Source: Myxococcales bacterium
GTDB lineage: Bacteria > Myxococcota_A > Polyangia > Polyangiales > Polyangiaceae
DNA: 46,981 nt
Assembly (NCBI GenBank): GCA_016191785.1
Contig: JACPVJ010000001.1
Location: 1 to 46,981, forward strand
Reading direction: 5' to 3'
Shown one piece after another: positions 7,290-14,721 of this stretch. The position numbers and the translations under genes are program-made. The first letter of the stretch is position 1. Every line of letters begins with the position of its first letter. Under the pieces are notes generated by a model, which worked only from the letters and a program-made list of their open reading frames with translations, was not told the DNA's origin and made no database searches.

Positions 7290-8822
7290 ATGCCTCGTTG
7301 GAGCCTGCTCGCGCTGACGGTCGTCCTGGGAGTCGGGTTGGCGGCCTGCGGTTCCAGTGCCGCGGACTCGGGAGCCGGCCCGGGGCCGGGGCTGGGCGGC
7401 GGAGCGGGAGGCGCGGGCATGGGCGGCGGCATGAACAGCGGGGGCACCGGTGCCGGCAACGGCGAGGTGACCACCGAGGCGCCTGCCCACGATCCGGACA
7501 TCGTGCTCAAGCCGAGCTCTTCGACGCCCCCGACCTCGCCGACCGCGTGCGCGGGCTTCGACACCGGCAGCCAGCTGAGCGTTGCGGTTGCCGATGCCCG
7601 GGGGATGGCCAGCGGGCCCCGCGTCCGCGATCTGCTCGCGAAGGGCGTGGTCGGACCCGCCGCCGTACGGCGCGACGAGATCACCAACTACTTTCGGCTC
7701 GACTGGCCCAAGACGCCGGCGGCGAGCGGCTTCTTCGCGCGGGTGGGCCTAAGGCAGCGGAAGGTCGACAACACGATTCTGCCCAGTCACTACGACCTCT
7801 TGGTGGCGGTACGCGCCGATCCCGCAGTCTTCACCCGCAAGAAGGTCGAGATGGTGGTGCTGCTCGAGACGTCGCAGGCGCTGTCGGAAGAATCGCTGGC
7901 GCGCGGACGAAAGGCGGTGCGCGCCCTGGCGAATTCGATGCTGCCCGGCGACCACTTCACGCTCAGGAACGTCGCGGGCACCGAGGCCTTCACGGCCGAG
8001 CTGAAAGACCCGAAGACCGAGCTGGCGAAGGTCGAAGATCTGTTGGTTCGGCAGTCCGGCGAATCGACTCGCATCGCCATCGAAAAGGCGCTGACCAAGC
8101 TGCAGGCGACGCCAGCCGACCCCACCGTATGGAAGCGCGCCGTCCTGATCAGCGACGGTGGCTCGTCGGACGGCCCGGATCTGGCGGTGGTCGAGGCCGC
8201 GGCCAAGGGCGAGCATCGCATCTTCTTCTCGGCCGTGGGGCTGGGCGGCGACTCTTACAAGGGCGCCATGCTCGCCAGCCTGTCGCGCTCGGGCCGCGGC
8301 GCTCACCTCTACGCCGACAGCGAGGAGGAGCCGTCGAAGTTGATCGAGTCGCGCTTCGACGAGATCTTCGGGCTGGCGGCCGACGACGTGCGGTTTTCGA
8401 TCACGCTGCCGTGGTTCGCCAAGTCGATCGACCCGGTGGTGTCGGACGCGACCGATCCGCCTCCGCCCCAGTATCTCTCGCCCGGCGGCACGATGATCCA
8501 CGTCTCGCACCTGTTCGTGTGCGACGCCGCGATCGGCAACGCCGGCGAGACCTTCACCATCAACGTGTCGTACACGCTGCCCGGGTCGACCACCGCGAGC
8601 ACCCTACCGCTGAAGCTCCAATCGCTGTCCACCGAGCTCACGCAGGCGGTGCCCGAGCTGGACGAGCTGGCCGCCATCGACGCTTGGGTCGCCGCGTTCC
8701 GGGCGCCGAGCCCGAGCCGCTACGAGCTCGCCGCGCAGCTCTTGTCGGGAAGCACGCTGCAGGGCAAGGCGCCGTTCGACGAGCTCACGACCCTGCTCGC
8801 CAAGCACCCGAACGCGCCCTGA
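7290..8822 (+). CDS. YfbK-like vWA domain lipoprotein with degenerate metal site, copy 2
   Basis: 510 residues from ATG 7290. I rejected an in-frame ATG at 7212 because 7290 gives a proper lipoprotein signal ending at LAAC (Cys20). A Gly-rich linker (to about 60) is followed by a YfbK-type segment with VRRDEITNYFRLDWP (about 127-141) and a vWA fold (about 185-350). The expected DxSxS metal motif is replaced by E193-T-S-Q-A197, so both the Asp and last Ser are lost, while ISDGGSSDG is kept. It therefore probably binds its partner without a normal MIDAS metal. Paralogue of 4483-5985. Ends 1 nt before the convergent gene's stop. Confidence 0.87.
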   Translation: MPRWSLLALTVVLGVGLAACGSSAADSGAGPGPGLGGGAGGAGMGGGMNSGGTGAGNGEVTTEAPAHDPDIVLKPSSSTPPTSPTACAGFDTGSQLSVAVADARGMASGPRVRDLLAKGVVGPAAVRRDEITNYFRLDWPKTPAASGFFARVGLRQRKVDNTILPSHYDLLVAVRADPAVFTRKKVEMVVLLETSQALSEESLARGRKAVRALANSMLPGDHFTLRNVAGTEAFTAELKDPKTELAKVEDLLVRQSGESTRIAIEKALTKLQATPADPTVWKRAVLISDGGSSDGPDLAVVEAAAKGEHRIFFSAVGLGGDSYKGAMLASLSRSGRGAHLYADSEEEPSKLIESRFDEIFGLAADDVRFSITLPWFAKSIDPVVSDATDPPPPQYLSPGGTMIHVSHLFVCDAAIGNAGETFTINVSYTLPGSTTASTLPLKLQSLSTELTQAVPELDELAAIDAWVAAFRAPSPSRYELAAQLLSGSTLQGKAPFDELTTLLAKHPNAP

Positions 8823-8823
8823 A

Positions 8824-9660
8824 TCAGCACTCGCAGCCGCCGAAGATGCACAAGAGGCTCAGGGTCAGGGTGAAGTCACCGCCGTCGGCCGCGGTCTTGC
8901 CGTCGACGACCACCACGTACCAGCCGTCGTCGGGCGCCACGAAGGTGGTGCTCCAGGTGCCGGCGCCGGTGCTCGAGCACTGAACCTTCTTGCTGCAGCC
9001 CTTGTCGGTGCAGCTGCTGCCCGAGTAGATCTCGAACACACGCTCCCAGCTCGACGAGCCCGCGCACTTGGCGCCCTGGGTCAAGAGTACGTCGAGCTTC
9101 TCGTTCTTCTTGAGATACAGGCGATACGCGCGGTCGTTCCCGCCGTCTGGGCAGCTGGTGCCACCGTAGCCGCTCACGTCGTTGCCCGCGCTGCAGGTGC
9201 TGCCCGAGACCTGAAAGCCGCCGGCCTTCGAGGCGCTCTTGCGTCCGACGACCCGTGCGCCCAGACAGCCCGCGCCGCTCTCGCTGCCGTCGAGGCAGCC
9301 GACCACGTCGCAGCTCGCCGTGCCACCGCTGCCGCCCATCGAGCCGCCGGCTCCGCCCGTTGCGCCGGCGCCACCCGTGCTGCCGCCCGCACCACCACCG
9401 CCACCCGTGGCGCCGATGCCGCCGCTCCCGCCGCTGCTTCCCCCGGCTCCGCCGCTTGGGAGGCCTCCGGCTCCGCCGGTGGCGGCACCCCCGACCGCGC
9501 CCGAACCGCCGGCACCCCCGCTGCTGCCTCCCCCCGAGGCGGTGCCGCCGCTGCCCCCGGGCGCGCCGCCGCTGCCACTATCGTCGACGCCCTCGCCGGT
9601 GGCGCACGCCACGGCGAAAGCGACGATCACGGAGCTGGTGATTTTCGTGATCGACGACAA
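8824..9660 (-). CDS. Lipoprotein with long Gly-rich linker and PPC-like C-terminal domain
   Basis: 278 residues if it starts at TTG 9660. The frame extends upstream to 9858, but that would overlap the divergent gene. TTG 9660 gives a clean signal (MSSITKITSSVIVAFAVAC, lipobox Cys19), and a TATAGT box sits exactly 7 nt upstream. Residues about 30-125 are Gly/Ala/Ser/Thr low complexity. The C-terminal about 140 residues contain RAYRLYLKKNEKLDVLL and DDGWYVVVVDG, the pattern of pre-peptidase C-terminal-like beta domains, plus several Cys and a CEC end. Likely a surface-anchored binding domain; no ligand predicted. A start at other non-ATG codons cannot be excluded. Confidence 0.75.
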   Translation of the reverse strand: MSSITKITSSVIVAFAVACATGEGVDDSGSGGAPGGSGGTASGGGSSGGAGGSGAVGGAATGGAGGLPSGGAGGSSGGSGGIGATGGGGGAGGSTGGAGATGGAGGSMGGSGGTASCDVVGCLDGSESGAGCLGARVVGRKSASKAGGFQVSGSTCSAGNDVSGYGGTSCPDGGNDRAYRLYLKKNEKLDVLLTQGAKCAGSSSWERVFEIYSGSSCTDKGCSKKVQCSSTGAGTWSTTFVAPDDGWYVVVVDGKTAADGGDFTLTLSLLCIFGGCEC

Positions 9661-9667
9661 GGGCGAG

Positions 9668-9715
9668 ACTATACCGCGCTCTCTCTTCGGGGTGGGCTGC
9701 GATTCGACGTATGCT
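9668..9715. promoter_or_regulatory. Divergent promoter pair with near-leaderless starts
   Basis: On the minus strand TATAGT (plus coordinates 9668-9673) lies 7 nt before TTG 9660. On the plus strand TATGCT (9710-9715) lies 6 nt before GTG 9722. Both -10-like boxes face outwards in a 61-bp intergenic region and place transcription starts at the start codons. No good -35 hexamers are visible. Confidence 0.4.
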
Positions 9716-9721
9716 CCGTGC

Positions 9722-10273
9722 GTGGACGACCCGCGCTTCGTGCCGCCGCCACCGACCGTCGAACCGCCAGCGCCGGCGGCGCCGAGCAGCGGGCTGAAGA
9801 TCCTCGGGATCGCGCAGTGCGCGCTCGGCGTGTTCGGCCTGCTGTCGGCGCCGCTCACGCTCGTGACCCGCGCCCTGGCGCAGGACCCGGGCTCCCGCCG
9901 CGTCCAACACCTGCTCTGGGACGGCTGGCTCGGCGCGTGGACCTACCTGTCCCTGGCCATCGGAACGGCCCTCGCGGTGCTGCTGATCGTCGCGGGCGTC
10001 GGGGTGATCAAGGGGCGTGCGCTCGGACGCAAGCTCTCACTGGTCCACGCGGCCACCGCCATCGCCCTGGTGATCATCGGCCAGATCATCGCCGCGACGG
10101 CGCTCTATCCCGCGCTGTTCGAGCTCGCCTCGAGCGGCTCGGCCGCCGAGCGCGGCGGCGCCATCGGCGGCGTGGTGGGCGGGCTCTTCGGTAGCCTGAT
10201 CGGGCTCATACTGCCAGCGGTCGAGCTCTACGTGATGACCCGCCCGCACGTCAAAGAGCAACTGGCGCGATGA
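9722..10273 (+). CDS. Small polytopic membrane protein
   Basis: 183 residues from GTG 9722 (MDDPRFVPPPPTVEPP). A Pro-rich N-terminus is followed by about four hydrophobic helices (about 22-45, 70-95, 107-130 and 145-170). The frame is open far upstream, but that part is antisense to the Gly-rich lipoprotein and would code a Pro-rich shadow. The stop overlaps the next ATG by 4 nt (ATGA), so it is coupled to the small single-pass protein. The helix arrangement is seen in many unnamed myxobacterial membrane proteins; no function assigned. Confidence 0.75.
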   Translation: MDDPRFVPPPPTVEPPAPAAPSSGLKILGIAQCALGVFGLLSAPLTLVTRALAQDPGSRRVQHLLWDGWLGAWTYLSLAIGTALAVLLIVAGVGVIKGRALGRKLSLVHAATAIALVIIGQIIAATALYPALFELASSGSAAERGGAIGGVVGGLFGSLIGLILPAVELYVMTRPHVKEQLAR

Positions 10274-10701
10274 GCTCGGAGTCGCGTCGCCTCGCGCGTC
10301 TGTTGGGCGGCGCGGTGCTGCTCTTGCTCGCCGGCGCCTTCGCGCTCAGGTTGCTCTCGCCGCGGCTCGCTCGCGTGCCGAACGCCCTGGCTGGCGTGAG
10401 GCTCGGCTCGGCGCCAACCGAGCCCGCAGGGGCGGGCGGGCGACTGCTGGTGTTCGATCAAGCGGCCACCTGCACGCTGGGGGTGGGGTCGGACGGCCGC
10501 GTCGCACGCATCACGTGCGAGGTCGACGCCCACGACTCCCGCGACCGCCTGCTCGCGACGCTGCGCGAGCTGTACGGCGAGGAGTCGTCGTCGCACGGCG
10601 GCGCCCATCGCTGGCAGGGCCCCCAGGCGCGGCTCGAGCTCTGGTCGGCACCCGGCTCGCTCCGCGTCTCGCTCGAGTCGCTCACCGCTTCTTCGCGTTG
10701 A
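10270..10701 (+). CDS. Small single-pass exported protein of unknown function
   Basis: 143 residues. A basic N-terminus and one hydrophobic helix (about 8-27) are followed by about 110 soluble residues that should lie outside the cytoplasm. These contain a LVFDQAATCTLGVGSDGRV...C segment with two cysteines and an LATLRELYGEE helix. Coupled by ATGA to the membrane protein upstream, so the two probably work together. Its 3' end overlaps the convergent kinase gene by 20 nt. No family recognised. Confidence 0.7.
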   Translation: MSSESRRLARLLGGAVLLLLAGAFALRLLSPRLARVPNALAGVRLGSAPTEPAGAGGRLLVFDQAATCTLGVGSDGRVARITCEVDAHDSRDRLLATLRELYGEESSSHGGAHRWQGPQARLELWSAPGSLRVSLESLTASSR

Positions 10702-13021
10702 GCTTGGCCTGCAACGTGAGCGCGGTGTCGCGGAAGCGCTGCGCCTCGGCGGGGCAGGTCGGAGGGCAGGGCTGGCGCTTCTTGGCGCCGCAGCCCTTCT
10801 TGGCGCCGGTCGACATGCCGATCAGCGCCGATACCGTCCGCGAGTCACCCTGCTCGAGCGCGCGGGGGAGCAGGGGCACGCGGTCTTCGCAGCTCTTTGC
10901 GGCGCGGAGATCGAAGGCGATGGCCAGCGCGGGCGAGAAGGTCTTGCGCACGTTCGAGTCGTCCAACCGCTCGCGTGTGGCTTGGCGCAGCGGAACGCTG
11001 GTCAGCATCAGGTCGTAGAGCATGTCCGCGCCCAGCGAGCCCATGCGCGAACCCATCAGGTCGAGCGCGCGGGTCGAGGCTTCGCCCGGCGAGAGCGCGG
11101 CCTTGACCACCAGCGCGCCCAGGGTCTTGTCGCTCGCGCGCTCGGGCGCGATGCGGAGCAGCGTGTCGAGCTCGGCCATCGCCCGCGCCAGGCCCTCGGT
11201 GGTCGAGCCGAGCGCAACCACCAGCGGCTCGAGCACCGCCGCGTCGCCAGGGAACCGCTTGGACAGCGCGAGCAGACCCTCGACGCCGGCCGCAGTCGCA
11301 GTGCGCACTTCCTCGGCCGACGCCCGGGGTCCGGCGACGAGTCCCGGGGTCACCGTCGGGACGGCCGGCGGGGCGACGCTCGCGGGCGGGGGGGCGATGC
11401 TCGGAGGCGGCAGCGGGGGCGCAGCGCTCGCCGACGGGGCGGGTTCGGCGCTGGCGACCGGCGCTGCGCCGAGCACCCGAAGGCGCGCGCGCTGGCCGAG
11501 GTGCAAGAGGCCGACCGAGATCACGACGGCGATGACGGTCAGCGCCGGCCCCGCGATCATGCGGCCCGCGCGCCCCGCGCCCGACTCGAGCAAGCGCCGG
11601 CGCAGGAAGATGGTCGCCCCGGCGATCAGCGCGATCAGCGCGTGAATCGGGGCGAGCCCGGGCCAGCCCGACGCTTGTCCCCCGGGCCCCGCCTGCGCCG
11701 CGACGGCGTCCATGCTGCGCCCGAACAGCACCGCCAGCCCATAGGCGGCCAGCGCGCCGACGACCGGACCGCGCAGGCGCGGCAAGACCTCGAGCATCTT
11801 CACGCTGTTGTTCCACAGTCGCCGCCAGAACCAGCGCACGAGCAGCGCGCCAGGAGTGAGCAACGTGCCGCACACGACCGCGAGCCCCAGCCAGAACTCG
11901 GACGCCGACAGCGCGCGCCGCCCGAGCAGCGCTGGAACCCCCGAGAGCAAGGTCATCACGCCGAGCACCGAGCAGAGCACCGCCAGCGCAGAGAAGAACA
12001 CGACCTGCGGGCGCGCCGAGCCGACCTCGTCGTCGTCGGCCCTGCCGCTGGTCACGCTGAGCAGCTGCCGGCGCGGCGGCGTGTCGCGGCGCTCGGTCGG
12101 ATCGAAGTGAGCGAACGCGGCATCGAGCTCCTCGAGCGTCTGGAAGCGCTCCGCAGGGTCGGCGGCCATCGCCCGCTGGATCACCAGCTCGAGCTCTTCG
12201 GGGATCTCGGGGTTGATGGACCGGGGGCGAGCGGGCTCGCCGCTCATCACGGCGAGCATGGTCTGCTGGACCGATTCCCCGGAAAACGGCGGCCGTCCGG
12301 TCAAGCACGTGTAGACGATGGCGCCCACTCCGTAGACGTCCGCGCGCTGGTCCACCCGCTCGCCGCGGGCTTGCTCGGGCGCCATGTAGGACGGCGTTCC
12401 CATCGCGATACCGGTGCGCGTGACGCTGTTTCCGGTCGTCTCGACGAAGCGCGACAGACCAAAGTCCAGGACCTTGACGGTGGGATACGGCGGCGCGCCG
12501 ATCAAGTGGACGTTGTCCGGCTTCAAGTCCCGGTGGATCACCCCCTGGGCGTGCGCCGCGGCCACCCCCTGCGTCACCTTGCGCGCGATGTGAGCCGCCA
12601 GCTCGAGGGACAGCCAGCCGCGCTGCTTGATCCAGTCGCCGAGGTTCTGGCCCTCCAAAAACTCCCACACGATGTAGGGGCGACCGTCCTCGGCGTACCC
12701 GAAGTCGTGCACCGCGACCACGTTCGGGTGCGAGATGCTGGCCGCGGCGTCGGCCTCTCGCTGAAAGCGCGCGCGCACCTCGGGGCTGCCGGCCATCTCG
12801 GCGCGGATCACCTTCACAGCGAAGCGCTTGCCAGCAATCCGGGTGTGGTGCGCCTCGTAGACCTTGCCCATGCCGCCCTCGCCGATCAGGCGCGCGAGGC
12901 GATAGGTGCCCTGAAGCGTCACGCCGACCAGGTCGTCGGCGCCCTCGGCATCGGGATCGAACCTCACGCCCGGGTGGGGAGACTCGAGGGCCGTGGGCCG
13001 ATCGTCAGGAGAGCTGGACAT
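10682..13021 (-). CDS. Multi-pass Ser/Thr protein kinase with Cys-rich exported tail
   Basis: 779 residues. The Hanks kinase domain (about 38-305) has the P-loop GEGGMGKV, the catalytic Lys in FAVKVI, HRDLKPDN, DFGLSR and APE, all intact. Unlike most PknB-like kinases with one membrane helix, about five hydrophobic helices follow between about 340 and 520. These are followed by a Pro/Ala linker and a helical C-terminal region (about 570-779) ending in CGAKKRQPCPPTC. An odd helix number puts this tail outside the cytoplasm, where it could sense a ligand or disulfide state. A TAGGAT box lies 15 nt before the ATG. Monocistronic. Confidence 0.92.
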   Translation of the reverse strand: MSSSPDDRPTALESPHPGVRFDPDAEGADDLVGVTLQGTYRLARLIGEGGMGKVYEAHHTRIAGKRFAVKVIRAEMAGSPEVRARFQREADAAASISHPNVVAVHDFGYAEDGRPYIVWEFLEGQNLGDWIKQRGWLSLELAAHIARKVTQGVAAAHAQGVIHRDLKPDNVHLIGAPPYPTVKVLDFGLSRFVETTGNSVTRTGIAMGTPSYMAPEQARGERVDQRADVYGVGAIVYTCLTGRPPFSGESVQQTMLAVMSGEPARPRSINPEIPEELELVIQRAMAADPAERFQTLEELDAAFAHFDPTERRDTPPRRQLLSVTSGRADDDEVGSARPQVVFFSALAVLCSVLGVMTLLSGVPALLGRRALSASEFWLGLAVVCGTLLTPGALLVRWFWRRLWNNSVKMLEVLPRLRGPVVGALAAYGLAVLFGRSMDAVAAQAGPGGQASGWPGLAPIHALIALIAGATIFLRRRLLESGAGRAGRMIAGPALTVIAVVISVGLLHLGQRARLRVLGAAPVASAEPAPSASAAPPLPPPSIAPPPASVAPPAVPTVTPGLVAGPRASAEEVRTATAAGVEGLLALSKRFPGDAAVLEPLVVALGSTTEGLARAMAELDTLLRIAPERASDKTLGALVVKAALSPGEASTRALDLMGSRMGSLGADMLYDLMLTSVPLRQATRERLDDSNVRKTFSPALAIAFDLRAAKSCEDRVPLLPRALEQGDSRTVSALIGMSTGAKKGCGAKKRQPCPPTCPAEAQRFRDTALTLQAKLNAKKR

Positions 13022-13086
13022 ACCCGAGAGGGCACCATCCTAGCGCCCCTGGGCGGCGGGCGGGGGGCCAGGCGAAAAGGCCTGAT

Positions 13087-14226
13087 TTACGGGTCGAGAA
13101 CCCGCTGCCCGGTCTTCGAGCGCCACACCGCGAGCCAGCTCGGTCCGCCCACGGCCACCAGCGACTGCGAGGGCGACAGCACCACGCCGCGGTTCTTGGT
13201 GATCTCGCGCACCCAGTCCTCGGTGGTGGGGGCCGCGTCCAGGGGCAGCTCCGTCGACATCTGCTCTTTCCCGTCGGCGCCGAGCACCACCAGCTTCCAC
13301 GAGCGGCTGCCCCCGTCGCCCGAGCCCGTCTCGAGACGCAAGAGCGCGATCTCGGAGTCGTTCGAGGCGATGTCGAAGGTGCCCGGCAGGTCGACGGTCT
13401 TCCGAACGGTGAGCGTGGTGTCGCTGAGCTGTGCGAGCACGAGCTTGCCGTCTGCGCGCGCCAGCCAGAGCTCGTCCAGGCGATGGGTGGTCAAGATCCG
13501 CCACACCTCGCCCCCGGCGGGCAAGGTCAAGGTCCACTTCTTTCCGCCGGGGAAGAAGCGCTCGAGGGTGTCCCCTGCGGTGTAGACGCACGAGCCGTCT
13601 TTGAGCATCGCGAACCCCTTCTGATCGGCGCCGGTCAGCGGCACGAGATCGAGGCTCTCGAGCCGACCCGCCGCCCCGAGCTCGTACGGGTAGAGCGTCG
13701 GGTCGATCCCGTGGTGGACCCAGAGCTTCTTCTTGTCCCGCCGATCGCCGAGCATGAGCGAGTCGGGGAAGAGCGGCACCCGCGAGTAGCGCTCGGCTTT
13801 CTTCGGGTCGCGCGGCACGTACCAGACATCGCTCGCGCCGGCGGCCAGCACGCTGCCGTCGGCCAGGGTCGCCACGCGCCGAGGCCCGGTCATGGGCAGC
13901 CGCGTGACCTCTTTCATGTCCCGCGTGTCACGGATCACCAGCTCTGCCTCGGTGAGCTGGAGCAGCCGCTCCTTTCCGAACGCGATGCGCTGCGCCGGCA
14001 CCCGACGCGGCGCCACGTCGAGCCTTGCGCTGCGCATCTCGGCCACCACGCGCTTGGCTTCGCTCTGGGCGTCGAACCCGGCGGCGTCACCCGGCTCGGC
14101 CAGCGCCGCGTCGAGGTCGAGCCCCGGCGGCCGCGCGGGCTCGGCGGGTCGGGCTGGCGGGTCGGGCGGGCGCTCGTCGCAGCCGACGAGGGACAAGAGG
14201 ACCGCCAGGGTGGCAAACGCGCGCAT
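13087..14226 (-). CDS. Lipoprotein, probable beta-propeller-like
   Basis: 379 residues. The signal ends at SLVGC (Cys16), then a Pro/Ala-rich linker. The remainder has repeated short beta-strand segments of the type RRVATLADGSVLAAG, GFAMLKDGSCVYTAGD and VGGPSWLAVWRSKTG, which resemble WD/NHL/PQQ-style propeller blades but without a clear signature. A frame open further upstream was rejected because the ATG at 14226 gives the lipobox, and TATCCT lies 9 nt before it. Divergent from 14287-14712 across a palindrome. Function unknown. Confidence 0.8.
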   Translation of the reverse strand: MRAFATLAVLLSLVGCDERPPDPPARPAEPARPPGLDLDAALAEPGDAAGFDAQSEAKRVVAEMRSARLDVAPRRVPAQRIAFGKERLLQLTEAELVIRDTRDMKEVTRLPMTGPRRVATLADGSVLAAGASDVWYVPRDPKKAERYSRVPLFPDSLMLGDRRDKKKLWVHHGIDPTLYPYELGAAGRLESLDLVPLTGADQKGFAMLKDGSCVYTAGDTLERFFPGGKKWTLTLPAGGEVWRILTTHRLDELWLARADGKLVLAQLSDTTLTVRKTVDLPGTFDIASNDSEIALLRLETGSGDGGSRSWKLVVLGADGKEQMSTELPLDAAPTTEDWVREITKNRGVVLSPSQSLVAVGGPSWLAVWRSKTGQRVLDP

Positions 14227-14235
14227 CGGGACGCG

Positions 14236-14283
14236 AGGATAGCTCGGACAGGTGACAGCCGGCATCACTCCGAGTACTCGGAG
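14236..14283. promoter_or_regulatory. Divergent control region with 16-bp palindrome
   Basis: CTCCGAGTACTCGGAG at 14268-14283 is a perfect 16-bp palindrome ending 3 nt before ATG 14287. On the other strand TATCCT (plus coordinates 14236-14241) lies 9 nt before the minus-strand ATG 14226. A dimeric regulator bound here could control both lipoprotein genes. Its closeness to the start codon favours repression of the plus-strand gene. Confidence 0.42.
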
Positions 14284-14286
14284 CTG

Positions 14287-14712
14287 ATGCGCCCGCGCGC
14301 TCTGGCCTGCCTGGTCTTCTCGCTCTTCGTGGTGAGTGGCTGCGGCTATTTCCGGAAGGTCGGCGACTGCCGGCGGCTCGCCGCCCGGGTCAACCGCACG
14401 CTCGACGAGATCGCCGCGGCCCACGACGCGGGCGGCCCGACCGCAGCCACCTATCGAGATCTGGCCGGACGGTACGAGCGGCTGTCGCAAGACGTCGAGG
14501 CCGCAGCCAAGAGCGACGACGCGCTGGGCAAGACGCTCCGCGAGTACTCCCAAGGGTTCATCGAGACCAGCCGCTCGCTCAAGGCCCTGGCCGACTCGAC
14601 GGAACAGAACGACGCGACCGCATCGACCCGCCTGAAGCGCGAGCTCGGCACGCTCGCGCGTCGCGACAAGACCTTGGTGAACCGGCTCGACGCGATCTGC
14701 GCCGAGCCGTGA
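14287..14712 (+). CDS. Small helical lipoprotein
   Basis: 141 residues. Signal peptide with lipobox VVSGC (Cys19). The mature part is nearly all helix, rich in Arg/Glu/Ala/Leu (about 30-140), consistent with a helical bundle or coiled coil, with only two further cysteines. No known domain recognised. Convergent with the Gly-rich lipoprotein gene ending at 14722, with a 9-bp gap. Confidence 0.75.
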   Translation: MRPRALACLVFSLFVVSGCGYFRKVGDCRRLAARVNRTLDEIAAAHDAGGPTAATYRDLAGRYERLSQDVEAAAKSDDALGKTLREYSQGFIETSRSLKALADSTEQNDATASTRLKRELGTLARRDKTLVNRLDAICAEP

Positions 14713-14721
14713 GCCGCGCCT

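Larger units (their letters stand above)
3312..8822 (+). repeat. Diverged tandem duplication of a two-gene cassette
   Basis: Copy A is 3312-5985 (knottin-array lipoprotein plus vWA lipoprotein) and copy B is 6023-8822 (same two genes, same order and strand). The Cys-rich pair share size (385 and 392 residues), eight units each, and near-identical segments such as CLEQCS-ARRCLNI. The vWA pair (500 and 510 residues) share the DFLNYYRF/EITNYFRL motif and overall order. Divergence is large enough that the duplication looks old. Confidence 0.8.

Noticed and set aside
3312..8822. Mobile-element origin or toxin role of the duplicated knottin-array cassette
   Set aside because: No transposase, integrase, flanking repeats or base-composition change is visible. 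The cystine-knot-like spacing alone does not show toxicity, and the lipobox argues for an anchored protein rather than a free toxin.
9320..9600. CRISPR-like or satellite DNA suggested by repeated GCC/GGC patterns (also at 1-130, 14866-15540, 16246-16506 and 33790-33950)
   Set aside because: The repeats are in-frame Gly/Ala/Ser/Thr codons of exported proteins, with no constant repeat-spacer structure.
13069..13084. Terminator after the gene at 13087-14226 (CAGGC/GCCTG)
   Set aside because: Only a 5-bp stem and no T-tract; too weak to call.
10982..13585. 867-residue open frame on the plus strand opposite the second kinase
   Set aside because: The minus strand encodes an intact kinase here. 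The plus frame is Arg/Gln/His-rich with no recognisable domain.
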